Shown here: piece after piece, positions 16,699-25,431 of the stretch
Layout: every line of letters begins with the position of its first letter
Position numbering within the stretch: position 1 is the stretch's first letter
Source of the DNA: Afipia felis ATCC 53690
GTDB lineage: Bacteria; Pseudomonadota; Alphaproteobacteria; Rhizobiales; Xanthobacteraceae
Assembly (NCBI RefSeq): GCF_000314735.2
Contig: NZ_KB375270.1
Coordinates: 186,001 to 250,000, forward strand
Direction: 5' to 3'
DNA: 64,000 bases
The notes under the pieces: generated by a model
The model's input: only the letters and a program-made list of their open reading frames with translations
Told to the model about the DNA's origin: nothing
Databases searched by the model: none
Position numbers and translations under genes: made by a program

Positions 16699-17361
16699 AT
16701 GTCCCACAGTGCCGAATTGCTTGCGATGCCTCAACCTGACGCCGGGCACATCGAGATCACGCCGTCAGTTCTCTATGTGGGGACTCCCGTCGCGCTGATA
16801 ACGAGTCTCAACGCTGACGGTACGACGAACATCTCGCCGATGTCCTCGGCCTGGACGCTATTCGATCGCGTCGTCCTCGGGATGACATCGACAAGCAAAG
16901 GCCGGGAGAATGCGGTGCGCGACCCTCAGATCGTCATCAATTTTCCCTCGCCGGATCTCTGGCCGAAGGTTGAAGCGATCGCGCGCGGGACCGGTCGCAA
17001 TCCCGTTCCTCCTCATAAGGAAAAGATCGGTTACAGATTCGAGCCGGAAAAGTTCGAAGTGTCCGGCTTCACGCCGCAAGAATCGACCGTGGTCAGGCCG
17101 TTACGGATCGCGGAATGTCCGATCCAGTTCGAGGCCGAGGTCGTGGCCTGTCATGATCCGGGAGGTGACTGGCCCCGGGAACGGCCGGAGGCTTTTCAGA
17201 TCATCGAGACCAGGGTGCTGCGGGTTCATGCGCATCGCAGCGTCGTTGTTCCCGGCACAAGCCATATCGACACCGCGAAATGGCAGCCATTGCTCTATGT
17301 GTTTCGGCACTATTTCGGAACAGGTTCCGATCTCGGACGGACGTTCAAAGCAGAAGCATAA
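16699..17361 (+). CDS. Flavin reductase family protein (FMN-binding split barrel)
   Basis: The 220-residue protein has the flavin-reductase-like split barrel: TPVALITSLNADGTTNISPMSSAW, then VLGMTSTSKGREN and FVINFPS-type core. Members reduce FMN/FAD or act as small FMN-bound oxidoreductases in the cytoplasm. GGAGAG lies upstream of the ATG. The ArsR-type regulator starts 19 bases downstream on the same strand and probably shares the transcript. Confidence 0.85.
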   Translation: MSHSAELLAMPQPDAGHIEITPSVLYVGTPVALITSLNADGTTNISPMSSAWTLFDRVVLGMTSTSKGRENAVRDPQIVINFPSPDLWPKVEAIARGTGRNPVPPHKEKIGYRFEPEKFEVSGFTPQESTVVRPLRIAECPIQFEAEVVACHDPGGDWPRERPEAFQIIETRVLRVHAHRSVVVPGTSHIDTAKWQPLLYVFRHYFGTGSDLGRTFKAEA

Positions 17362-17380
17362 GGGTGTAAGAACAGGAGCC

Positions 17381-18109
17381 ATGTCGAACGTCGCTTCGGG
17401 AAATACGATTGCGGAGGTGGCAAGCCTGATCGGGGATGCCGCGCGCGCCAACATGCTTTCCGCGTTGATGGGCGGACAGGCATTGACGGCGGGCGAACTG
17501 GCGCGACATGCCGGTGTTAGCGCCCAGACCACGAGTGGCCATCTTGGCAAGCTGACCGAAGCTCAATTGATTGCCGTCGAGAAGCAAGGGCGGCATCGCT
17601 ACTATCGGCTTGCCTCGCCCGATGTGGCGCACGCTATTCATGCTCTGATGGCTGTCGCGGCGAGTGGACCGAAGCGTTATCGCCCAATTGGCCCGAAGGA
17701 TGAGGCGCTGCGACTTGCCCGTACCTGCTACGATCATATGGCGGGCCGGCTCGCCATCGCCCTTGCGGATGCCTTGACCGGCAAAGGCTATGTGTTGCTC
17801 GCGGATGGAGCTGGCCTTGTGACCGAGGAAGGCCAGCGCTTCTTCTGCGATTTCGGCATCGATCTTGATGAAGCGGAGCGTTCCAAACGCCCGCTTTGCC
17901 GGACCTGCCTTGATTGGAGCGAGCGTCGGCCGCACTTCGCCGGCCGTCTTGGCGCGGCCCTTCTTGACCGGGCCCTTACGCTAGGCTGGGTCGGCCGTAC
18001 GCACGAAAGCCGTGCTCTGCGCATCACCCGGGCCGGAGAGGCTGGGTTCAGCGGCACATTCGATCTTCCGTCGGACTGGCGCACGCCACTGCCGTCGCGC
18101 GGTTTCTAA
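17381..18109 (+). CDS. ArsR-type winged-helix regulator with C-terminal cysteine domain
   Basis: The 242-residue protein has a winged helix (residues about 5-85: LIGDAARANMLSALMGG, AGVSAQTTSGHLGKL, wing KQGRHRYYRL). A longer C-terminal domain carries ARTCYDHMAGRLA, RPLCRTCLDWSERRPHFAG and LGWV. The CxxC with neighbouring His suggests a bound metal or thiol sensor. This layout is a known large ArsR subfamily. AGGAG precedes ATG 17381. It follows the flavin reductase gene and may regulate it. Confidence 0.85.
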   Translation: MSNVASGNTIAEVASLIGDAARANMLSALMGGQALTAGELARHAGVSAQTTSGHLGKLTEAQLIAVEKQGRHRYYRLASPDVAHAIHALMAVAASGPKRYRPIGPKDEALRLARTCYDHMAGRLAIALADALTGKGYVLLADGAGLVTEEGQRFFCDFGIDLDEAERSKRPLCRTCLDWSERRPHFAGRLGAALLDRALTLGWVGRTHESRALRITRAGEAGFSGTFDLPSDWRTPLPSRGF

Positions 18110-18141
18110 AAACCTGCACCGCGCGCTCCGAATGATGCGAA

Positions 18142-18894
18142 TTATCCCCGTCCGACGAATGGCATCTTGGTCGCCATCACGTTCAGGAACAGCACATTGG
18201 CGTCCAGCGTTCGCGTTGCCATGAACACGATGGCGTCGGCGACGTTCTGCACGTCCATGCGCGGTTCGACCATCTTCTCGCCGTTCGGCTGCAAAATGCC
18301 GTCGGCCATGCGCGTGGTGAGATCGGTCGCGGCGTTGCCGATGTCGATCTGTCCGCCCGCGATGTCGTAGGCGCGGCCGTCGAGCGCGATCGATTTTGTC
18401 AGGCCGGTGATGGCGTGTTTGGTCGCGGTGTAGGCGACGGTGAACGGGCGCGGCGAATGCGCCGAGATCGATCCGTTGTTGATGATGCGGCCGCCGCGCG
18501 GGGTCTGCTCCTTCATCATGCGGAAGGCATGCTGCGTGCACAGGAACGGCGCGGTGAGGTTTGTCGCAACCACCGTCTGCCATTTGTCGAACGGCAGATC
18601 CTCCAGCGGCATCGCTGGCGCGCCGACGCCTGCGTTGTTGAACAGCAGATCGAGCCGTCCGAATTTTTCCTTCACGGTCGCGAACAACGCGGCGATAGAT
18701 TGCGGGTCGGTCATGTCGGAGGGCACAGCGAGACATGTGCCGAGCTTGGCTCCCTCGGCCGCGGCTTCGTCGAGCTTGTCCTTGCGGCGTGCTGTCAGCA
18801 CCACCGTGAAGCCCGCCTTGATAAGGGCGAGCGCGCTGGCCTTGCCGATGCCGGCGCTTGCGCCGGTGACGAGAGCGACTTTGGTGTGCGACAT
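18142..18894 (-). CDS. Short-chain dehydrogenase/reductase
   Basis: The 250-residue protein has [14 protein letters not shown], a YTATK catalytic pair and the family layout. The usual catalytic serine region reads NNGSISAHS. It carries an odd [13 protein letters not shown] where classical SDRs have the PG motif and substrate loop. Substrate unknown. A remnant of its 3' end lies at 16566. Confidence 0.87.
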   Translation of the reverse strand: MSHTKVALVTGASAGIGKASALALIKAGFTVVLTARRKDKLDEAAAEGAKLGTCLAVPSDMTDPQSIAALFATVKEKFGRLDLLFNNAGVGAPAMPLEDLPFDKWQTVVATNLTAPFLCTQHAFRMMKEQTPRGGRIINNGSISAHSPRPFTVAYTATKHAITGLTKSIALDGRAYDIAGGQIDIGNAATDLTTRMADGILQPNGEKMVEPRMDVQNVADAIVFMATRTLDANVLFLNVMATKMPFVGRG

Positions 18895-18920
18895 GACGAT
18901 CCTCCCCGATGTTTATGATG

Positions 18921-18990
18921 TCATCCCCGCGAAAGCGGGGATCTGTTTTTTCTCAAAAAGGCTGGGCTCCAGTTTTCGCGGGAGCGACAC
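18921..18990. repeat. Dispersed intergenic repeat with GCGGGGAT hairpin
   Basis: ATCCCCGC (18923-18930), loop GAAA, GCGGGGAT (18935-18942), followed by a T-rich run and a second CCAG...CTGG-type arm. This is the widespread alphaproteobacterial repeat that is often translated into spurious peptides. It lies between the SDR and Anbu genes. Confidence 0.55.
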
Positions 18991-18996
18991 TGGATT

Positions 18997-19743
18997 TCAA
19001 TTCTTCCGCCCATAAGGCGGCGGTGGAATGCTCTGGTGGGCCGCGCGCAGGGCCTCGCTCCATCTTGCGCGCAAACCGCGAAAATAGGGGTCGTCGTCCT
19101 CGATCCGCATATTGAGCTCGGTTTCGCAGACATCCGGCCGCAGCACCATGATGTCGATCGGCGGGCTGACGCCGAGGTTGGAGCGCATGGTCGAATCCAT
19201 CGAGATCAGTGCGATCTTCAGCGCGTCATATAACTCGACGTCGTAGGTGATGGCGCGATCCAGCACCGGCTTGCCGTATTTGTGCTCGCCGACCTGGAGA
19301 TAGGGCGTGTCGGTGGTGCATTCGATGAAATTGCCGGCGGGGTACACCATGAACAGGCGCATCCGTTCGCCCTTGATCTGGCCGCCGAGCAGGAACGAAA
19401 CATCGAAATTGATATCCTCGGCCATTAGTGCCGCGCCCTCGGTGCGGCTGACACTGCGAATGGCGCGGCCAAGGCGTTGTGCCGCCTGAAACAGGCTCGG
19501 CGCATTCATCAGGGTTTCGATCTCGCCGGTGATGGGATTTTCGACACCTTCGGCGAGGGTCGAGAGAACCGACTGGCTGATGGCAAGATTACCGGCGGAG
19601 GCGACGGCCATGACGCGTTCGCCGGGATTTTCGAACATATGCAGTTTGCGGAAGGTGGAGATGTTGTCGAGCCCGGCATTGGTGCGGGTATCGGCCACCA
19701 TGACGAGGCCCTGTTTCACCAGAATTCCGCAACAATATGTCAT
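18997..19743 (-). CDS. Anbu, proteasome-related N-terminal nucleophile hydrolase
   Basis: The 248-residue protein begins MTYCCGILV. Removal of Met exposes the threonine nucleophile. It continues with LVMVADTRTNAG and HMFENPGERVMAVASAGNLA, the signature of Anbu, the ancestral-type beta subunit that assembles into open-ended rings. Classical Anbu loci also hold an alpha-E domain protein, an ATP-grasp protein and a transglutaminase-like protease; none is adjacent here. Substrate unknown. Confidence 0.88.
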   Translation of the reverse strand: MTYCCGILVKQGLVMVADTRTNAGLDNISTFRKLHMFENPGERVMAVASAGNLAISQSVLSTLAEGVENPITGEIETLMNAPSLFQAAQRLGRAIRSVSRTEGAALMAEDINFDVSFLLGGQIKGERMRLFMVYPAGNFIECTTDTPYLQVGEHKYGKPVLDRAITYDVELYDALKIALISMDSTMRSNLGVSPPIDIMVLRPDVCETELNMRIEDDDPYFRGLRARWSEALRAAHQSIPPPPYGRKN

Positions 19744-19834
19744 TCAGATCTCCGCATGCACGGTGCCATTTTTACGCAACGTCGCGGAAGGGGGCAACCG
19801 CCGGTCCTGCCGGTGTGGCGGATAAGGAGGTGGA

Positions 19835-19966
19835 ATGACCGAAACTGATGGTGGCGAGATCGCCGCCCGCGCGATATGCATGAGCTGGAACAATTGTGAA
19901 TTTCCTCCCCTCCCGGCGCGCGCAAGCGAAGAAATCGCCGCCCGCCTGAAAGAGACGCGACAATGA
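19835..19966 (+). CDS. Small ORF translationally coupled to the CinA-like gene
   Basis: An ORF of 43 codons (MTETDGGEIAARAICMSW...) has AAGGAGG four bases before its ATG, a stronger site than that of the next gene. Its TGA overlaps the downstream ATG as ATGA, so the ribosome could restart there. Two cysteines are present (ICMSW, NNCEF). I recognise no family. It may be a real small protein or a leader that delivers ribosomes to the next gene. Confidence 0.5.
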   Translation: MTETDGGEIAARAICMSWNNCEFPPLPARASEEIAARLKETRQ

Positions 19967-20709
19967 CCGAGATCGTCACGGCCGGCATTCTGGTGATCGG
20001 CGATGAAATTCTCTCCGGCCGGACCAAGGACAAGAACATCGGCTTCATCGCCGAGTATCTCACCAATCTCGGCATCGACCTGAAAGAGGTCCGCATCGTC
20101 GCCGACGACGAGGACGACATTGTCGCGGCGCTCAACGCGGTGCGCGAGCGCTACGATTATGTATTCACCACCGGCGGCATCGGCCCGACGCATGACGACA
20201 TCACCGCCGACAGCGTGGCAAAGGCTTTCGGCGTCGGCATCGATCACCATCCCAGCGTGGTGGCGCGCTTCAAGGAACGCTTCGGCGATGCGCTCAACGA
20301 GGCACGGCTGCGGATGGCGCGGATTCCCGACGGCGCGGAGCTGATCGAAAGCGCGACCATTCTCGCGCCCGGATTCAAGCTCGGCAACGTCGTCGTGATG
20401 GCGGGCGTGCCGTCGATCATGCAGGCGATGATGGACATCATCGCACCGAAGCTGCGCACTGGCCGCAGGATGCTGTCCGATTCCGTCCGCGCCGACGCCA
20501 AGGAGGGCGACATCGGCTCGCCGCTGCGCGAGATCGCGGCTGCGCATCCCGACACCAGCATCGGCAGCTATCCGTTTATCGACGACGATGGAAAGCCGAA
20601 CACCAATGTCGTGGTGCGCTCGCGCGATCAGGACAAGCTGGCCGCGGCGATGGCGGATGTGAAAGCGATGCTGGCGACGCTGCATGGTTCGAAGAATCCG
20701 GTGCAGTAA
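19963..20709 (+). CDS. CinA-like competence/damage-inducible protein A domain protein (MoCF_biosynth)
   Basis: The 248-residue protein has the MoCF-type fold: ILVIGDEILSG, then FTTGGIGPTHDDIT and VVMAGVPSIM. It lacks the C-terminal CinA deamidase domain, so it is the short form (COG1058 alone), related to ADP-ribose or NMN metabolising enzymes. It starts inside the small upstream ORF with a four-base overlap. gpt follows 30 bases downstream on the same strand. Confidence 0.87.
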   Translation: MTEIVTAGILVIGDEILSGRTKDKNIGFIAEYLTNLGIDLKEVRIVADDEDDIVAALNAVRERYDYVFTTGGIGPTHDDITADSVAKAFGVGIDHHPSVVARFKERFGDALNEARLRMARIPDGAELIESATILAPGFKLGNVVVMAGVPSIMQAMMDIIAPKLRTGRRMLSDSVRADAKEGDIGSPLREIAAAHPDTSIGSYPFIDDDGKPNTNVVVRSRDQDKLAAAMADVKAMLATLHGSKNPVQ

Positions 20710-20739
20710 ACGGCGCGAAGTAAAATTCGGAGTCGCACG

Positions 20740-21243
20740 ATGAGTGAAGAAACCGCGCGCAAACCGTTTCCCGTTTCATGGGATCAGTTTCACCGCGACG
20801 CCCGTGCGCTGGCGTGGCGGCTCAACGGCGCGGGTCCGTTTCAGGCACTGGTGGCGGTGACGCGCGGCGGCCTCGTGCCGGCGGCGATCGTCGCGCGCGA
20901 GATCGGCCTGCGGGTGATCGATACGCTGTGCGTGGCGAGCTACGACCACACCACGCAGGGCGAGATGCAGGTTCTGAAAGGCCTCTCGGATGCGATCATG
21001 AAAGTCGGCGGAGAGGGCGGCAAGGGCCTGTTGATCGTCGACGATCTCGTCGATACCGGCAAGACCGCGCGCGTCGTCCGCCAGATCGCGCCGAAGGCGC
21101 ATATCGCCGCCGTCTACGCCAAGCCGATGGGCAAGCCGCTGGTCGATACCTTCATCACCGAAGTCTCGCAGGACACCTGGATTTTCTTCCCCTGGGACAC
21201 CGGGCTGTCGTTCCAGCCACCGATCCGCGACGGCGCGGCGTGA
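20740..21243 (+). CDS. gpt: Xanthine-guanine phosphoribosyltransferase
   Basis: The 167-residue protein has the PRPP-binding motif [13 protein letters not shown] and the opening [18 protein letters not shown]. It also has [17 protein letters not shown], as in Gpt. It salvages guanine, xanthine and hypoxanthine to nucleotides at the membrane. It follows the CinA-like gene and may share its transcript. Confidence 0.93.
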   Translation: MSEETARKPFPVSWDQFHRDARALAWRLNGAGPFQALVAVTRGGLVPAAIVAREIGLRVIDTLCVASYDHTTQGEMQVLKGLSDAIMKVGGEGGKGLLIVDDLVDTGKTARVVRQIAPKAHIAAVYAKPMGKPLVDTFITEVSQDTWIFFPWDTGLSFQPPIRDGAA

Positions 21244-21260
21244 AGTTTTCACGCGTCTGA

Positions 21261-21274
21261 CAACAATATTGTTG
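21261..21274. promoter_or_regulatory. Perfect 14-bp palindrome in the gpt-PilZ gap
   Basis: CAACAATATTGTTG is fully self-complementary and AT-rich, between the gpt stop and the PilZ gene. It could be an operator; no T-run follows, so it is not a terminator. Confidence 0.35.
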
Positions 21275-21329
21275 CTGTGGTCATTCGCCACATAACCGGC
21301 CGGCCGATCATCGGCGCGTGACCGATTTA

Positions 21330-21344
21330 TTAGCGAACAATTAA
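21330..21344. promoter_or_regulatory. Near-consensus CtrA site
   Basis: TTAG-N7-TTAA, one mismatch from TTAA-N7-TTAA, 72 bases upstream of the PilZ start. Confidence 0.35.
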
Positions 21345-21416
21345 ACGACCGGGAGCATCCTACCGTATCAGGTCAACCCGTGCCGACACCAAGAGGTGTG
21401 CAGGGAGTCTGATGCG

Positions 21417-21680
21417 ATGACCGAGACAAGGTATGCGCCACGCTACCGAGTGTCGAAACCGGCCATGATCGGCAGCGGCAAGAACGCCATTGCCTGCGTC
21501 ATTCGCAATCTATCGACGACCGGCGCGGCAATAGAGGTCGAAAACCAGATCAATATTCCTGACAGCTTCGTGATGTTCGTGTCGGAGGACGACTTGCATC
21601 TGCTTTGCCATGTAGTTTGGCGGAAAGATTACAGGATCGGTGTGGCCTTCGATTGGGAAAGCCCGATGCCGGTTGATTGA
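21417..21680 (+). CDS. Single-domain PilZ protein
   Basis: The 87-residue protein carries a PilZ domain: RYAPRYRVSKPAMI at the start (RxxxR), then NLSTTGAAIEVEN (D/NxSxxG), and WRKDYRIGVAF. Such proteins bind cyclic di-GMP. The first arginine motif is RYAPRYR rather than the canonical RRxxxR, so affinity is uncertain. GGGAG lies ten bases upstream. A near-CtrA site precedes it. Confidence 0.85.
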   Translation: MTETRYAPRYRVSKPAMIGSGKNAIACVIRNLSTTGAAIEVENQINIPDSFVMFVSEDDLHLLCHVVWRKDYRIGVAFDWESPMPVD

Positions 21681-21775
21681 CCGGCTTCTCCATTATGGCG
21701 GTGGAAGCGTGGGCCGGGAGTGTTTTTCAAGGACCCGGTTGCATTTCGTCGCTAAGTAACTGAAAAGAAAAGCGC

Positions 21776-21862
21776 GCGGACGTGGCGGAATTGGTAGACG
21801 CAAGGGACTTAAAATCCCTCGATGGCAACGTCGTGCGGGTTCGATTCCCGCCGTCCGCACCA
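21776..21862 (+). tRNA. tRNA-Leu (anticodon UAA)
   Basis: Acceptor GCGGACG (21776-21782) pairs with CGTCCGC (21852-21858), and CCA is encoded (ends 21862). The anticodon arm AGGGA-CTTAAAA-TCCCT places TAA at 21810-21812. A long variable arm (GATGGCAACGTC) marks a class II tRNA, and the T-arm is GCGGG-TTCGATT-CCCGC. It decodes UUA and, by wobble, UUG. Confidence 0.97.
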
Positions 21863-21890
21863 AATGCCCGTTGCTGCTATTCCGGACCAC

Positions 21891-22673
21891 ATGTCGATCA
21901 CCGCCTACCTCATCAATCTCGATCGCAGCCCTGATCGTCTGGTCAGGATGCAGGCGCGGTTCGATGAGATCGGGGCGGACTTTGTCCGTATCCCGGCTGT
22001 CGACGGCAAGACGCTGAACGATGCCGCGCGCAAGGCGGCCTGCGTGCCGCATAAGGCGTGGCTGCCGCTCACTGCAAGCGAGATCGGATGCTTTCTCAGC
22101 CATCGCGCGTGCTGGCAGCAAATCGCGGACGGGCCAGCGCCTTATGGCTGCGTGTTCGAGGATGACATGCTGCTGGCGCCGCGTTTGCGGGATTTTCTTG
22201 CCGATCGGTCCTGGATTCCGGCGGACGCGGAGATCGTCAAGATCGAGGAGGGCCACAACCGCGTGTGGCTTGACATGCCGCTGTGCGATGTGACGGCCGG
22301 CTTCAGACTAGGACGGCTGCGCAGCACGCATTACCGCGCGGGCGCTTATATCGTGTCGCGCGATGCGGCGCGGCGGTTGCTCGCGATGACGGAGCGGTTC
22401 GGCCTGCCGGTCGATCTGTTCCTGTTCGATGCCGCGGTGGGCGAGCCGTCACGGTTCGTCATCTATCAGTTGCTGCCCGCGCTGGCGGAGCAGGAGAAGG
22501 GCGCCGCGCTGGAAGTGAAGGGTGGTGGCGGCACCATCGTGCGCAGCGGTTTCCGCCGTGAGGATGAATTTGCGCGGCAGCGCCGCCGTTATGCGGACGA
22601 ACTTCGCAAATTGTGGCATCGTCTGCGCGGCCGCCAGCGCATGGCGGTCGGTTTCGATGGATCTGAAAGCTGA
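21891..22673 (+). CDS. Glycosyltransferase family 25
   Basis: The 260-residue protein starts MSITAYLINLDRSPDRL and has LTASEIGCFLSHRACWQQIA and CVFEDDM, the family 25 signatures (LpsA/Lob1-type galactosyltransferases). It also has the late acidic motif DLFLFD. These enzymes add sugars to lipopolysaccharide or related glycans in the cytoplasm. The start at 21891 avoids the tRNA, which ends at 21862; an ATG at 21864 is also in frame. Confidence 0.83.
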   Translation: MSITAYLINLDRSPDRLVRMQARFDEIGADFVRIPAVDGKTLNDAARKAACVPHKAWLPLTASEIGCFLSHRACWQQIADGPAPYGCVFEDDMLLAPRLRDFLADRSWIPADAEIVKIEEGHNRVWLDMPLCDVTAGFRLGRLRSTHYRAGAYIVSRDAARRLLAMTERFGLPVDLFLFDAAVGEPSRFVIYQLLPALAEQEKGAALEVKGGGGTIVRSGFRREDEFARQRRRYADELRKLWHRLRGRQRMAVGFDGSES

Positions 22674-22677
22674 CACC

Positions 22678-23256
22678 ATGACGGCCCCCGATTTGACTGG
22701 CTCCCACGTTCGCCTGCGCATGATGCGTGATGACGACGCGCACACGCTGGTGCGCGCGGCTTCCGACGGGCAACTGTGGACACTCTGGGTGACCTTCGTG
22801 CCGTCGGCAGATACGGTCGCCGCCTACATGAAGCCGGCGATGGAGGGCGCGAAGGCGGGCACGGTCATTCCCTACGTCATCGAGAATATTGCGACCGGCG
22901 AGCCGATCGGTTCGACGCGGTTCTGGAAGCTCGACCGCGCCAACCGCACGGTGGAGATCGGTCACACCTGGATTTCGGCCTCCTACCAGCGCACCGCGGT
23001 CAACACCGAGATGAAGCTCCTGATGCTGACCTATGCGTTCGAGACGTTGAACTGCGTGCGGGTGCAATTCCAGACCGATGAGCTGAACGCGAAATCCCGC
23101 GCGGCGATTGTGCGGCTCGGTGCGAAGGAGGAGGGCATCCTGCGCAACGAGCGGATCATGCCGGACGGGCGTGTGCGCAATACCGTGATGTTTTCCATTC
23201 TCGACAGCGAATGGCCGGGGGTGAAAAGCAACCTCCTTGCCCGGCTGGCGGGGTAA
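22678..23256 (+). CDS. GNAT family N-acetyltransferase (RimJ/RimL-like)
   Basis: The 192-residue protein has GSHVRLRMMRDDDAHTL, GEPIGSTRFWKL, VEIGHTWIS and KSRAAIVRLGAKEEG, the RimJ/RimL-type pattern. It follows the GT25 gene by four bases and probably shares its transcript. A MDLKADT start at 22657 is possible. It is a relative of the protein at 6482. Substrate unknown. Confidence 0.85.
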   Translation: MTAPDLTGSHVRLRMMRDDDAHTLVRAASDGQLWTLWVTFVPSADTVAAYMKPAMEGAKAGTVIPYVIENIATGEPIGSTRFWKLDRANRTVEIGHTWISASYQRTAVNTEMKLLMLTYAFETLNCVRVQFQTDELNAKSRAAIVRLGAKEEGILRNERIMPDGRVRNTVMFSILDSEWPGVKSNLLARLAG

Positions 23257-23296
23257 AGCCGCATCGGGTAGGGTGCGGCAACTCAAGATATCCCGG

Positions 23297-23683
23297 ATGT
23301 TCGAACGCATGCTTCATCGCGCTCAATTGTATCTCGCCGCCGCCATTCTTCTCGGCTCATGCGGCTTCGCCCAGGCGGCGAGCTTCTTCGTCGACCCCTC
23401 TCATTACGCGCTTTACAACTGCGATCAGTTGAACACTGCGCACCAACAGGTCGGCGCGCGCGTCGCCGAACTGAAGGGTCTGATGGCGAAAGCGGAGAGT
23501 GGCTTCGCGGGTGCGCTGATGTCAGGTCTTGCGTATCAGAGCGAATATGTCACGGCGCGCGGCGAACTCGAGCAGATCGAAGAGAACCGGCAGAAGCTGA
23601 ACTGCGGGCCGCTGCCGGTGGAGAAGCCGGCGCAGTCTGCTGCGCCCGCCGCACCGAAGCAGAAGCATCACAAAAGGCATTGA
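23297..23683 (+). CDS. Exported protein of unknown function
   Basis: The 128-residue protein begins MFERMLHRAQLYLAAAILLGSCGFAQAA, which reads as a signal peptide, with a possible lipobox LGSC or a normal cleavage after AQA. The mature part has YNCDQLNTAHQQ, a long helical stretch, and a Pro/Ala tail ending in KHHKRH. Two cysteines (YNCDQ, LNCGP) may pair. No named family is recognised. Confidence 0.68.
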   Translation: MFERMLHRAQLYLAAAILLGSCGFAQAASFFVDPSHYALYNCDQLNTAHQQVGARVAELKGLMAKAESGFAGALMSGLAYQSEYVTARGELEQIEENRQKLNCGPLPVEKPAQSAAPAAPKQKHHKRH

Positions 23684-23687
23684 GCCT

Positions 23688-24869
23688 TTACACGCGCCAG
23701 CCGTAAATCCAGTCCAGCCGCGCGAGCAGCCGCGCACCGCCGAGAAGCTGCATGGCGCTGTCGCGCGCGAAACCAGCCGCGCCCTTGAGGTGATAGATCC
23801 GCCCGTTGCGGTGTGACGCGCGCTGCACCCGTTCAACGCGGTCGCGTCGCAAGTGTTCGTACCGGAGGAACGCGGCGGGCAGGTCGTCGGACTGAGTCTC
23901 GATGCAGCGCGCGAGCACGGCCGCATCCTCGATCGCCATGGCGGCGCCTTGCGCGGCGAACGGCAGCATCGCGTGCGCGGCGTCGCCGAGCATCGCGACG
24001 CGATCTTTGGCGAATGTGCTGACGGGCACCTCGAACAAGGCCCATTTGCGCCAGTTCGCGACGGCTCCGATCATCGCGCGTGCATCGTCGTGCCATGCTG
24101 CGAAATACCGGGCGATCTCGGCGGCATCGCCGGTCTCGTTCCAGCCGGGCCTGCGCCACTCATCGTTGACGATGGCGACGAGGTTGACCTTGCCGCTGTC
24201 CGCCATCGGGTAGGCGACGAGATGCGCATCGGACCCCATCCGGAGCTGTACGCGGTGCCGGTCGAATCCGGCCGGCACATGTGCGGCGTCGATCATCCCC
24301 CGCCAAGCGATGCGGTGGGTGAATTGCGCGCGGATATCCGGAAACACCTGGCTTCGCACGGCGGACCAGACGCCATCGGCGCCGATCAGGGCCTGCGCGT
24401 GATCCCCTCTGCGTGACATGCCGCGGCGCTGCATGACGGCGACACCGTTGGCGTCCTGTGAAACCTCTTCGAATTGCCAGCCCAGGCGTAATTCGATGCC
24501 TGGCGTGCTTTCGACTTTCGCCAGCAGGGCGGCCTGCAGGTCGGGACGATGCAGCAGCCAGTAAGGCGCGCCGTAACGCGCGCGAACGCTGTCGCCGAGC
24601 GGAATGCGGGCGGTTTCCCGGCCGCTGCGTGCGTTGATGATGCGGATGGCGTCCGGCGCGACCGCGGCCGCGGACAACGATTGTTCAAGACCGAGATCGA
24701 TCAGGATGCGGCTGGCGTTCGGCGAAAGCTGGAGGCCTGCGCCGGTTTCCGCGAGATGGGCCTCGCGTTCGAACAGGATGATGCGGTAGCCGATGCGGTT
24801 GAGCGCTAGCGCAGCCGTCAGGCCTCCGATGCCGGCGCCTGCTATGGCAAGCGTGCGCGCGGACGTCAC
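23688..24869 (-). CDS. FAD-dependent aromatic monooxygenase (salicylate hydroxylase-like)
   Basis: The 393-residue protein has the FAD motifs GAGIGGL (residues 11-17), the DG motif around LIGADGVWSAVR, and GDAAHAMLPFAAQGAAMAIEDA near residue 295-315. This matches class A flavin monooxygenases of the NahG/UbiH type, which hydroxylate an aromatic acid with NAD(P)H. The zinc-finger gene lies immediately upstream (24876), only seven bases away. The substrate is not predictable. Confidence 0.87.
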   Translation of the reverse strand: MTSARTLAIAGAGIGGLTAALALNRIGYRIILFEREAHLAETGAGLQLSPNASRILIDLGLEQSLSAAAVAPDAIRIINARSGRETARIPLGDSVRARYGAPYWLLHRPDLQAALLAKVESTPGIELRLGWQFEEVSQDANGVAVMQRRGMSRRGDHAQALIGADGVWSAVRSQVFPDIRAQFTHRIAWRGMIDAAHVPAGFDRHRVQLRMGSDAHLVAYPMADSGKVNLVAIVNDEWRRPGWNETGDAAEIARYFAAWHDDARAMIGAVANWRKWALFEVPVSTFAKDRVAMLGDAAHAMLPFAAQGAAMAIEDAAVLARCIETQSDDLPAAFLRYEHLRRDRVERVQRASHRNGRIYHLKGAAGFARDSAMQLLGGARLLARLDWIYGWRV

Positions 24870-24875
24870 GGCTGA

Positions 24876-25121
24876 TCAGACGACCTTGTCTTCCACCACG
24901 CACTGCGCCGGACGCGCGGCGCCGGGCGCGAGATCGCCCGCGAAGCGGTACAGCGTCGAGCAGTACGGGCAGATGATCTCGTCATCGTTGCCGAGATCAA
25001 GGAAGACGTGGGGATGATCGAACGGCGGGTTGGCGCCGATGCACATGAATTCCCGAGAGCCGATTTCGATGACGCTCACACCAGGGCCATTGTGGAAGTG
25101 CGGAACGATGTGGTCGGCCAT
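24876..25121 (-). CDS. Zinc-finger protein, zf-CHCC family (NDUFS6-like)
   Basis: The 81-residue protein has the zinc-binding pattern FMCIGANPP, HPHVFLDLG, ICPYCSTLY, i.e. C-x(n)-H-x(n)-CxxC, as in the NDUFS6-like / COG4391 family. Related proteins are accessory subunits of complex I in mitochondria and some alphaproteobacteria. It is seven bases upstream of the FAD monooxygenase gene. Confidence 0.85.
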   Translation of the reverse strand: MADHIVPHFHNGPGVSVIEIGSREFMCIGANPPFDHPHVFLDLGNDDEIICPYCSTLYRFAGDLAPGAARPAQCVVEDKVV

Positions 25122-25431
25122 GAGATTTACCTTGGGAGTTACAGTGCGGAAGTCGGAAGCGGTTTTGTTTTGGTTTCAGATTTTATTCAGCAAGCGCGGC
25201 AATCTATTATCTCCGGTGCGCGCGGTTAGCCAGATGGTTCAACGCGCACAACGGCAGATTCACAACAGAAAATGACGAACTGAGGTGTAGGCGCCGGACA
25301 GGACTCCATACGCTATTTGTTGTTGCGGAAAGCCCTTCTTTCGGAGGGCTCTTCTTTCGGTGTACGACTTCCATCTGGTGAAATTTCTGCCGCAAAATCG
25401 CTATACGGTCGGGCGTAACGCGGATTTGTGC

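Noticed and set aside
21776..21862. tRNA-Leu as an integration site for an island
   Set aside because: The genes on both sides have normal composition, there is no integrase, and no repeat of the tRNA 3' end was seen nearby.
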